Source: Diphasiastrum complanatum
Taxonomy: Eukaryota; Streptophyta; Lycopodiopsida; Lycopodiales; Lycopodiaceae
DNA: 64,000 nucleotides
Assembly: GCA_029204225.1 (NCBI GenBank)
Contig: CM055095.1
Coordinates: 28,708,845 to 28,772,844, forward strand
Direction: 5' to 3'
Shown here: piece after piece, positions 55,501 to 63,776 of the stretch
How the letters are laid out: every line of letters starts with the position of its first letter
Position numbering within the stretch: the first letter of the stretch is position 1
Program-made: the position numbers and the translations under genes
Notes under the pieces: model-generated
The model's database searches: none
The model's input: the letters and a program-made list of their open reading frames with translations, nothing else
Told to the model about the DNA's origin: nothing

Positions 55501-55860
55501 CATTGAGGGGGGGGTGGGTTCCAGCGAGGGCAGGGGGTGGGCAGGTAGCGAATGCGGGGGGGGGGGGGGCTTGCATCGAGGACAGGGTCTGGACCAACCT
55601 TGAGGGCAGGGGGTCAGCGGACAGCTAGGGGGGGGGGGTGGTTCTAGCGAGGATAGGGGGTCGGCGGACAACGAGGGGGGGGGGGGGTTGATTCCAGCGA
55701 GGAGGAAATGGAGGAGATGGCAGCAGCCAACGAGGGGGAGATGGTAGCGGTAGGGGTAGGAGAGCGGGAGGAGCTACGTGTGGAGTGAGGGGGGGGAGGG
55801 GCTGAGCCACGGAGGGGAGCCATAGCTGAGAGAGGGAGGATCAACGAGGGTGAGGTACGG
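55500..55860 (-). repeat. G-rich 5' region of LINE copy 7
   Basis: On the + strand this is a G-rich degenerate repeat (words such as GCGAGGACAGGG, GCAGGGGGTGG, AGCGAGGA) with G runs of 13-14 near 55556-55569 and 55675-55687. In the LINE sense it is C-rich. Such tracts can form G-quadruplexes on the + strand. It would be the LINE's 5'UTR/promoter. Confidence 0.7.
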
Positions 55861-55945
<85 letters not shown>

Positions 55946-56157
55946 AGAATTAGAATTATTATTATTAATGTCTTTTGGTACCCAAAGGTACATAAGACAA
56001 AAGAGAGTACAAAAGGTGAGGGGCATTGTCCGCATACGGACTTATTTACTAGTAGAAAAGAGAAGAAGACAAGAAACTAGCATATCTATCTCGCTATCTC
56101 TAAGAAGAAGAAATATCCAAGCTTGACCACCAGCTTGCGAGGGTACAATGCAAGAGC

Positions 56158-58326
56158 TTAACCACCTGCTCTGCGGAGGAGACTAGCTATGAGTAAGCTG
56201 AAAATAGTGAGTGATAGTAGAAGTGGAGCGTGCTGTGGATTGGCGAGAAGCCCGTGAAGATCTAGTGATCCTGGATCTAGCAGAAATATGAATTTCTGTG
56301 TCTTCGATCTCCGAGTGGGGACTTCAAAATCCAAAACGGTAATGTCCTCTCTGTCTCGCTTCTGGAAAAACTGGGTAATATGAGCCTGGCCGTGATCCAT
56401 ATCTGTGGCAGGTAGAAGTGAAGCTCGTAGAGTATACATCTCTCTCAATAGAAGACCTACACATCTGGAGTCTGGATATTCGAGGAACGATCGCAACGTG
56501 AGAGGGGTATCTCCGTATAAACAATGGTAACGCCTCCTGATCTCGTAATATACTGGACATCGAAAGATGAAATGGAACTCATCCTCCATCTCATGAAGAG
56601 AACAAAGCTGACATATCCTCTGCAATCTGGGAGTGTCCGTGTATCTACCCGTCTCAATAGCCAGCTGATGAGAAGAAACTCGGAGCTGTCCCATACGGTA
56701 TCGCAGACCAAAAGATAGTGGCTGTGTAAGATATGCTGGAAGGACAGGGGTACCCGTAGTATCCAACCGTAGTAGATGTGTGCCATAGAAATGTATCTTG
56801 ACCTTATCAGGGTCGGGCTGTGACCATATAGTGCGTATGTAGCTATGATAAATATGTTGTTTGATATAAGCATGAGTCCCGCTCGGAAGATCAAGTACAG
56901 ATAAGCCCCAAGTCCGAAGAAGGGCTGAGACACTGCCAAACCAAGAATGCTTGGCCCCCTGTCCAGCAATGGTGCGTGATGAAGTGAGAGCAGCAACAAT
57001 ATATTTGGAAGTGTCTAACTTTGATATCCTGTGAAGAAAGGTAATGATCTGAAACATAGCACCGATAATCAGGGGAGGGGAAGCAAACTCCGCTAACATG
57101 ATATCATGTGGCACCGAGGGCTTAGCCCTAATCATCCTGTTAAGCATGAGAATCTGGATACGAGTAAGATCCCTCCAAGTATCATGTGATAAATCCGGAC
57201 ACCAAGTCTCAGCAGAGTATAAAACAACCGGGGAGACAGTGGTAGAAAATAGTAAGCATCTGCTAGCAGGGTCCTGTACATAATATGTGGAGCAGAATCT
57301 CTCCATATGAACAAGAGAAGTGTGCCCCTTACGGAGTCTGGTGAGGGCTGCCGGTCGGAATGTGAGTAGCGGACCAGAGAAAAGTACTCCCAAATAAGTG
57401 TAAGAGGTCACAATCTCAATCGGCAGCCCATCATAATAGAAGGTCACATCTCTCATATGCTGTCTATTGGTGTTGAACACCATAATCTTGGTCTTCTTAG
57501 TATTAACCGTCAATCCCCAAAGCTGACAGAAGTGATGTAAAGCAGAGAGGTGTCTCTGTAAGCCAGCGGCAGAGGATGAGATAAGAACCACATCATCAGC
57601 GTATAGGAGAATGGGGATAATAATATCTGCTAAGGGATAGCCCTCTCCACCTTCCTCTCGAATAATCCGCTCGAGATCATCAATATATAGTGCAAAGAGA
57701 GTAGGAGATAAGGGGCAGCCCTGCTTCACTCCAATGGTAGAATGGATCAACGAGGACCAACCACTACCGTCCTTGAACCACGCCCAAACTCGCTCATATA
57801 AAGTAATGATCGCGGCAATAGTCTCATCTGTGAAGCCAAGCAAAGATAATCTCTGGAAAAGGAGGTGTCTCGGAACTGAGTCAAAATCTTTGCGGAAGTC
57901 CACAAAGCAACAATAAACTCTCTGTCTCTGATGTCGTGCCTCCTCAATGATGCATCGCAAAATGAAAATCTGATCTGAGGTAGAGTATCCTGGTCTGAAC
58001 CCAGCCTGACCCATAGCATGTAAATCCTCAGTCTCAGCAAAAGATCCAGTAACCGTCTGTAAAATGGAACCATAAATCTTAGCCAAAGAGTGACCAATCA
58101 TAATAGTACGGTAGTTTTCTACATTCATGGGATCACCTGCCTTGAGAATGGGATGAAGAATGTTAGTACACCATGCGGTAGGAAAACCAGAGATCACAGC
58201 AGTGTTAAAAGCGTGAGCAATAAAGGGCGAGATAAGATGTGCTACAAGTTTGAGGAAATCCACGTTTAGAGAATCATAGTCAGTGGCTTTATGAAGTTTG
58301 GCATGGTTAATGGCATTTTCAACCAT
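56158..58326 (-). CDS. LINE copy 8 reverse transcriptase (open frame)
   Basis: The 722-codon frame holds a full LINE RT. FVDF (residues 141-144) is motif A, GVKQGCPLSP (199-208) motif B, and LLYADDVVLIS (240-250) motif C. IYGSILQTV and QAGFRPGYSTSDQI are the N-terminal fingers, and NTKKTKIMVFN is motif D. The C-terminus has the zinc finger CQLCSLHEMEDEFHFIFRC (residues 572-590) and the PIP-like QAHITQFF (647-654) followed by basic residues. GVKQGCPLSP and YADD resemble L2/CR1/Dualen-type RTs more than plant L1 (RQGDPLSP, FADD). One visible oddity: FRKDFD, where others have FKKAFD. Confidence 0.88.
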   Translation of the reverse strand: MVENAINHAKLHKATDYDSLNVDFLKLVAHLISPFIAHAFNTAVISGFPTAWCTNILHPILKAGDPMNVENYRTIMIGHSLAKIYGSILQTVTGSFAETEDLHAMGQAGFRPGYSTSDQIFILRCIIEEARHQRQRVYCCFVDFRKDFDSVPRHLLFQRLSLLGFTDETIAAIITLYERVWAWFKDGSGWSSLIHSTIGVKQGCPLSPTLFALYIDDLERIIREEGGEGYPLADIIIPILLYADDVVLISSSAAGLQRHLSALHHFCQLWGLTVNTKKTKIMVFNTNRQHMRDVTFYYDGLPIEIVTSYTYLGVLFSGPLLTFRPAALTRLRKGHTSLVHMERFCSTYYVQDPASRCLLFSTTVSPVVLYSAETWCPDLSHDTWRDLTRIQILMLNRMIRAKPSVPHDIMLAEFASPPLIIGAMFQIITFLHRISKLDTSKYIVAALTSSRTIAGQGAKHSWFGSVSALLRTWGLSVLDLPSGTHAYIKQHIYHSYIRTIWSQPDPDKVKIHFYGTHLLRLDTTGTPVLPAYLTQPLSFGLRYRMGQLRVSSHQLAIETGRYTDTPRLQRICQLCSLHEMEDEFHFIFRCPVYYEIRRRYHCLYGDTPLTLRSFLEYPDSRCVGLLLREMYTLRASLLPATDMDHGQAHITQFFQKRDREDITVLDFEVPTRRSKTQKFIFLLDPGSLDLHGLLANPQHAPLLLSLTIFSLLIASLLRRAGG

Positions 58327-58574
58327 GTGTGGAGTAAAAAGCGTGCAGCGGGCAGGTCGTGGTGAGAGTAAGGTAGGAGGGGAGTCTAGGGTATAAAGTT
58401 TTGTGGCATATTCGACCCAAGATTCGGTTGCGATGGGGCCAAAGTCGAGGAGGATCTGGTGAAATGTTTCCAGAAAAAGGAGGAGGAAGAGGAAGCTAAA
58501 GAATCGATCAACTTTTGGCAGAGTAATCGTAGGTATGTTATCTTCTTTATTCTGGTGGCTTTACGATATTTTTT

Positions 58575-59273
58575 CTAGTGTTGTTTGAGTGTTGTAGGGG
58601 AGTGTAATCTGGCATTTGCCACATGTTTGTGAAGAGAACGACATTCTACATCATACCAGCGGTTGTGAACACGTCTATGAGATGATATCGTCTTGGTGGG
58701 GAAAGTTGAGGACGCTGCAGATAAGAGGGATTTAGAGAGAAAAGTGGCTTGTTGCTCAACTGATGCCGTGAAAGGGAAGTGAGTAAGTAGTTGGGATAGG
58801 GTTGTGGTGTAGTTGGCGAGTCCAGAGTGAGTAAAAGGAACACGTTTCTTAGTAGAAGAGGAGTGTGGAACTTTAGAAGACGGGGTTATGTGACCCAGTG
58901 AGAGGCGTAGGAGTGAGTGATCAGAGATGGTAGGAGGTGTAATGGAGAAATCAGAGATGTGAGGGATCAAAGCAGGTGATCCAATAAAGTAGTCAACTAC
59001 ACTATGTCCTTTACCATGAGGATAACATGTAAACGCTGATGAGGAAGGCCACTGTGTGAGGCCATTCAAGATGGCCAGAGAATGTGTCTCCGCAAGAGTA
59101 ATCAACTGCTCTGTAACTAAAGTGTGTGCATCCTGTGATACTCGATCAAATCCCATATCCAGAGGATGAAGCCGAAGAACGTCAATATCTGTGACATCAA
59201 GTATAGTGTTGGTGAAAATGGAGCCTTCGAGTGCTTCCTTCATTGCTGTAGGTGAAATAACATCCCCGGCCAT
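58575..59273 (-). pseudogene. LINE copy 8 endonuclease, N-terminally truncated
   Basis: The frame has HSLAILNGLTQWPSSS, FTCYPHGKGHSVVDYFIGSP and ISDFSITPPTISDHSLLRL, the second half of an APE-like endonuclease with the catalytic SDH motif. The N-terminal half with the Glu and Asp of the active site is absent. A frame break (58330-58575) separates it from RT. Confidence 0.8.
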
Positions 59274-59353
59274 TGTAGAAGGTGGGGGAGGAGAAGAGAT
59301 GGATATAGGGGGGGGTGTCGGGGTACTCCCCTTCCCTTTTTCTTAGGTGCCAT

Positions 59354-60181
59354 GTGTGAAGGCAGGATGTAGAAAGGACAGGAAATGTAGAGAGAACACC
59401 AAGGACAACAGAGCAACACCTGGTCAGAAGGTCAGCGTGTCTGCAGTCAGTACCTCAGGGCAAGGCAGCACCTGGTCAGAGGGGGCCAGGTAGCGCTCCT
59501 GCAATGAGGAGATCAACGGGCTAGTAGACGCTAGCATCTGGTGTTGGGGTCAACCGGGGTCCGGGCAGCATCAGTCAGCGTGCACTTGAGCAGCTCAGAC
59601 CATCGCAACTTCTGCGCCCAGCTCAGATCAGTGCCCAGGTCCCGCTCCTAGGTCCCATTCTGAGCAGCGCTCCTCAGATCAGCGCTCCAGATCCGCTCCA
59701 GACCATCGAGAGAGAGAGAGAGAGAGAGAGAGACCGTGGGACTCCCTCCATCGAGTTTTGGAAACATATGCAGATGCAATTGAGAACAAGAAAATAGAGG
59801 AGCGATATCGTCCATTCAGATCTCACAGGAATGTCTTACATAATCGGAAAATTCTGCAGAATGCAAGCTTTGAAGATCCAAAAGAAATGTGATAACAAAT
59901 AGAAAATTGTAGCAAGTACGCAAGCTCTCTGTAAGCCAAAACTCCTCAGGTCCTCATATTCTGAAAATATTGGCGGAGTGGAAACAGAAAGTCTCAAGAT
60001 TTGATTGGAATTGGCTGAATACCTACAAATGTAATGCACATTAACAACAGTGTGGTTATTTTCAGTTTTGAGATGAGCCAAACTAAATAGCATGTCAGGG
60101 CCAGCATAGTAAAAGAGGCAGTTTTGACGTAAGAGTTTGAAAACTGGACAGGCCACTTTAACCTGATCTTCCAAAGCTTCC

Positions 60182-60185
<4 letters not shown>
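59354..60185. other. Spacer between LINE copies 8 and 9
   Basis: 59354-59705 would be the 5'UTR of LINE copy 8 (GC-rich, with CACCTGGTCAGA repeated near 59417 and 59467). A short (GA)n lies at 59706-59732. From 59740 to 60185 there is a unique stretch; on the minus strand a 115-codon frame (59836-60183) starts MEALEDQVKVACPVFK and has no domain I recognise. It ends at the tail of copy 9, so it could be a transduced or target sequence. Confidence 0.4.
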
Positions 60186-60250
<65 letters not shown>

Positions 60251-61130
60251 TATTCATGTCTTTTCCATGCACTAAGGCATATAAGACAAAACCGTACATC
60301 CAAGTAAGGTGGAATAGTGCTGCCAACCAGCTAAAAACTAATATTATCAATTATGCAATGGTCCAGGAATTTATGGCACGAAAAAATGCAGCCATTCACA
60401 AGGTCAATTGAACATTTCAAACTCAAACTCTATTCTAACTCAAAATTCAGGCTCAAAATGATATATCTATTTTGTTTCAAGTAAATGTTTAACTTCAACA
60501 AAACGGATATTACCGTCCCTGTATATTAGGCGTCTCCTTGTATCTTTCGCTAATATGTAGAACCTCTTTCCTTTCCACCACTTGTACAAATGTGAGATCT
60601 TCATCCAAGAAGATATTGGCGTTTTCTAGTTTATGTCTTTGACGTATTACATCTCGTCGAGACTCCAATGAAGTGAAGTGTAGGACAAGAGTGTTACCAT
60701 CTGTATTGGTACGCCGAGCTGGCAATCGGCTCTCAATAAGTGTAGCAGAGATGAAAAAAATTGGAGCATTCGATTCACTTGGACCTTTACGAAAATATGC
60801 CTAAGATTGAGTAGCTGTTGTATGATGTTGCTCCACTTTGCTTTCGAATTGTTGGATCGTAGTTGAAGTAGGTACTTGGGAGGATGTTGCACATTTGTTA
60901 GTTGTAATTTCCCATCCGAGTTCTTCAATTGATGTATCTATTCGTTGAATGTGAGATTACACTGATAGGATCATTTCTCTAGGAGAATCCATCTCTTTTT
61001 GGTGGCTGGCAAGAAGTTTGAAGACCCTTATCATGTCTTCGCTGAGTGTAGAGAGCAATAGAGAGAGTGAAAGAGGCTCGTTGTGATAGGGTTTTAAGGG
61101 AAGAGTGACGTTGGGCTCCGTAATAGCAAA
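60186..61130 (-). mobile_element. LINE copy 9: ORF1 and 3' end, no ORF2
   Basis: ORF1 pieces on the minus strand (61130-60510) have TSLESRRDVIRQRHKLENAN and IFLDEDLTFVQVVERKE, the same RRM-like core as copies 5 and 7. Then come the 3'UTR (60505-60290), the hairpin (60258-60287) and a (TC)n tail (60247-60186). ORF2 is missing. The structure matches copy 5. Confidence 0.8.
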
Positions 61131-61319
61131 ATAAAATTGGGAGAGATGGGAATGGCATGAGGCCGGCGGATCAGAGTTAGTGTTTCCGCGAATTGCAATT
61201 CGTTGGCTGACGAATCACGATTCATCAAAGAATCGTTAGTTCTTGATTTGAATTGGAAAGAATCGGGATTGGAAAATTTTTTTACTACAGCTCGGGCCCT
61301 GATTCAATCATGATTGGTT

Positions 61320-61830
61320 TTCTCTCTTTTTGAAACTTGAGGAGAGGTGTAAGGAGTGGAGAAGGAGAGGGGAGAAGAGAGAGCCTAGAGGAGAGAGGAA
61401 AGAGCTTAGAGGTGTAAGGAGAGGAGAGAAGAGAGAGCCTGGAGGAGAGGGTAAAGAGCTTAGAGGAATCTTGATTGTTAAATGCACTTTGAAGGAGAGA
61501 AATTGGAATAGGAGTTAGGAGAAGGTGTTTAGTAGTATTAGCCACTACTATTAGGTGAAGGAGAGAGGCTAGAGCTAGGAGTTAGGAGAGTCTTGGAGAG
61601 AGAATAGGAGGAGGTGTGTGTGTGTGTGTGTGTGTGAAATTGTGAATTTAGTTTTAGTTAGACTATAGTAGAGTTGTTAGGACTCGGGAGTGGTGGAGTT
61701 TAGAGTTAGAACTTAGGTAAGAGGTGAGAGGAGTGTTAGAAGTTAGGAGAGTTAGGAGTTAGGAGTTGAAACTTGAGAGTTAGGAGTTACAACTTAGGAG
61801 TTAGGAGTTGAGAGTCATGGTGAGAAATAG
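61320..61830. repeat. Purine-rich minisatellites and (TG)n
   Basis: A degenerate duplication of about 76 bp lies at 61330-61470 (GGAGAAGAGAGAGCCT-GAGGAGAG--AAAGAGCTTAGAGG). A (TG)n lies at 61613-61636. From about 61690 the word AGTTAGGAGTT and close variants repeat many times. No gene is visible before 61819. Confidence 0.75.
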
Positions 61831-62070
61831 AGATCCTGTATGGGATCGTGTCACAGTTGCTTCGAGATACGGTAGCTCAGGCACAAAATGAGGATGTGCA
61901 ATTATTGTTGGTTGAGCTACACAGGCAGTCCAGTGCGTAGTCGAGCGCACCTCCTTTGTTTGCGTGGCTATGAGATCGGAGCATGCCCACAGGCACCTCC
62001 AGGGCTATGGAGCATGATTGTGAGACCAGGAGCTATTCAGAGAGAGATCGTTCTTCCAACGGTCGCTACA
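61819..62070 (+). pseudogene. BED-type zinc finger exon (hAT-like)
   Basis: An ATG at 61819 opens MVRNRDPVWDRVTVA. With one frame change near 61888 it continues MRMCNYCWLSYTGSPVRSRA, HLLCLRGYEIGACPQAP. This is the BED finger pattern C-x2-C...H-L-x5-G-x3-C found at the N-terminus of plant hAT transposases and related domesticated proteins. The open frame meets a good donor, CAG|GTGAGC, at 62071. No transposase body is found; gypsy sequence begins at about 62110. Confidence 0.55.
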
Positions 62071-62109
62071 GGTGAGCATCATAGTACAAATACTTGTTAT
62101 CTGATTCTT

Positions 62110-62717
62110 TAAACTTTTGCTTTTGAATTCAAACGAGCCATCTTAGTGAGTCTGTCAATTACGACCAAGATAGAATCATGCCGTGACTGTGTATGAGGCA
62201 AGTTAGTGATAAAATCCCTAGAGATACTCTCCCATTTTCAACCTGGCACAAGTAGTGGGTGTAAAACTCCAGGAGTTTTAATCCTTTCAGCTTTATTGAC
62301 CTGGCACTTCAAACAGTGCGTGACATAATGGTAAACATCTTTTTTCAATTTAGGCCACCAAAAGTTACGTAAGATCAACTCATAGGTCCTATCCACACTA
62401 GGATGACCTGCACTAGGGCTATCATGACATAAATGGACAATCTTCCTACGCAGCTCCTCACAAGTTGGAACGAGTAGTTTGCCATATCTCTTAATCAGAC
62501 CATCTGCTATGGTATATTTAAGGTAAGTGTGAGCAAAGAGACCAGAACTCTCATCTTGAGATTCTACTTGTGCAAGATTTGCCTCTATCACAAATCCCTG
62601 ACAATGAGGATCCTCTTGCTGAGCTTGTCTAATCTCAGCAATCAGGTCATTTTCAATGACCACAAAAGACATGATACAATATACGAGATAATGCATCAGC
62701 CACATGATTTTCGGCAC
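62110..62717 (-). pseudogene. Gypsy-3 integrase, N-terminal half
   Basis: The frame has LVPTCEELRRKIVHLCHDSP, AGHPSVDRTYELILRNFWWP and HYVTHCLKCQVNKAER, the HHCC zinc domain of gypsy integrases. Next comes the start of the core (broken frame: WESISRDFITNLP, SILVVIDRLTKMA). The core is cut at about 62110, where the BED exon region begins. Confidence 0.85.
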
Positions 62718-63070
62718 CTTTCTTGTATTGAATTTCCATGTGAAATTCCTGCATCAACTCAGCCCAACTGGCCTGCCGCCCTTTAAGGTCCAGCTGGTTG
62801 CAGAAATATCTCAAAGTGTTATGGTCGGTGTACACATAGAATTCCGCACCATACAAATAATGCCTCCATGCCTTCAAAGCGTGGATAATGGCATACAACT
62901 CTTTCTCGAGTTGCATAGTTCTTCTGTGCAGGGTTGAGCTTCTTGCTCTCAAAGGCCACAGGCCTACCCTCTTGCATCAGAACTGCCCCAACAACAATGT
63001 CACTTGCATCCGTTTCTACGACAAATGGTTTTTGAGGGTCCACAATTTCTAAAGTGACAAAGTCAGCCAC
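62653..63070 (-). pseudogene. Gypsy-3 RNase H
   Basis: Two frames contain [20 protein letters not shown] and [18 protein letters not shown], then [20 protein letters not shown] and [13 protein letters not shown]. The four catalytic acidic positions appear to be present. One frameshift splits the domain near 62940. Confidence 0.9.
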
Positions 63071-63700
63071 ATTGTTTCAAAGCATCGAAATTTCGCTGTT
63101 GATCCGTCCACTCTTTTATTTTTCTGTAACATATCGGTCAATGGTGCAGCTACGTGTGAATAATTCTTCACACCTTTACAATAAAACACAGCCAACCCTA
63201 GAAAGCTTCTTAGTGCCGTCAAGTTTGTAGGAACATGCCAGGCAAGAAGAACAAAAACTTTCTGTAGATCCGGTTTTATTCCACCTGCTGACACTATAAA
63301 ACCCAAATATATTATTTCTTTTTGAACAATTCACTTTTTTTTATCATTAGCGAACAATGTGTTTTCCCTCAAAGTTGATAACATAGTCCTAAGGTGATTA
63401 ACATGCATAGCATCACCACAACTGTAAACAAGAATGTCATCAACAAAATTAACGACAAACTTGCCCAACACATCGTTCATTAACATCATGAATGTCGTAG
63501 GGGGGTTAGTCAATCCAAACGACATAACTAAAAATTCATAGTGTCAAAACGAGTCCGGAAGGCAGTCTTATGCACATCCTCTTCTCGAACTCTCACCTAG
63601 TGGTAACCAATCTTCAGGTCAATTTTGCTAAACACTGTAGCACCATGGAGGGCATCCAAAAGATCATCTATACGTGGCTCGGTAACATAGATAACCATTT
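63049..63700 (-). pseudogene. Gypsy-3 reverse transcriptase, N-terminally truncated
   Basis: From about 63690 the minus strand reads [29 protein letters not shown] (motif A), [34 protein letters not shown] (motif B region) and [11 protein letters not shown] (motif C). The frame at 63049-63306 continues with LRSFLGLAVFYCKGVKNYS (thumb). TAG stops at about 63598 and 63530 interrupt. The RT N-terminal fingers, protease and gag are absent, so the copy is broken at 63.7 kb. Confidence 0.88.
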
Positions 63701-63722
63701 TATTTACATTTCTTTTATAAGT

Positions 63723-63776
63723 GTCACCACAAGCTGGTGACTTATCCATTTACAATTGTCACCACAGGCTGGTGAC
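63723..63776. repeat. Two copies of a 19-nt palindrome, 35-bp period
   Basis: GTCACCACAAGCTGGTGAC (63723-63741) and GTCACCACAGGCTGGTGAC (63758-63776) each form a 7-bp stem with a 5-nt loop. The two differ by one loop base, and each is followed by CTWAKCCATTT. They lie at the broken left end (5' in gypsy sense) of gypsy-3. Confidence 0.85.

Larger units (their letters stand above)
50616..55850 (-). mobile_element. LINE copy 7, nearly full length
   Basis: On the minus strand from 5' to 3': a C-rich 5' region (55850-55500), ORF1 (to 54483), ORF2 with endonuclease, RT and zinc finger (54430-50886), 3'UTR, hairpin (50708-50737), and (TC)n tail (50698-50616). It is the most complete copy of the family. 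One ORF1 stop (55113), an RT deletion and several frameshifts make it defective. Confidence 0.85.
55862..59353 (-). mobile_element. LINE copy 8, internally deleted, intact RT
   Basis: ORF1 begins at 59353 with MAPKKKG. After a frame change comes a Pro-rich run into MAGDVISPTA, where homology jumps to the second half of the endonuclease (58575-59273). Then follow the RT frame (56158-58326), the 3'UTR, a hairpin of the second type (55970-55997, inner stem GTACC/GGTAC) and a (TC)n tail (55942-55862). It has the longest open RT of the window, 722 codons. Confidence 0.85.

Noticed and set aside
55301-55603. Glycine/arginine-rich plus-strand frame
   Set aside because: Antisense of the LINE 5' repeat with no domain.
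55180-55671. Proline-rich protein frames
   Set aside because: They translate the G-rich/C-rich 5' region of LINE copy 7 in several frames alike; low complexity only.
33461-60247. Open frames with long SLSLSL or ERERER runs at GA/CT tracts
   Set aside because: These are translations of (GA)n/(CT)n microsatellites; where LINE sequence flanks them they are tails, not proteins.
61285-61310. hAT terminal inverted repeat CAGGGCCCG (minus strand) as left end of the BED element
   Set aside because: The repeat faces away from the BED exon and no 8-bp duplication or partner end is visible.
63723-63776. CRISPR-like palindromic repeat
   Set aside because: Only two units with a 16-bp spacer in a plant retrotransposon context.
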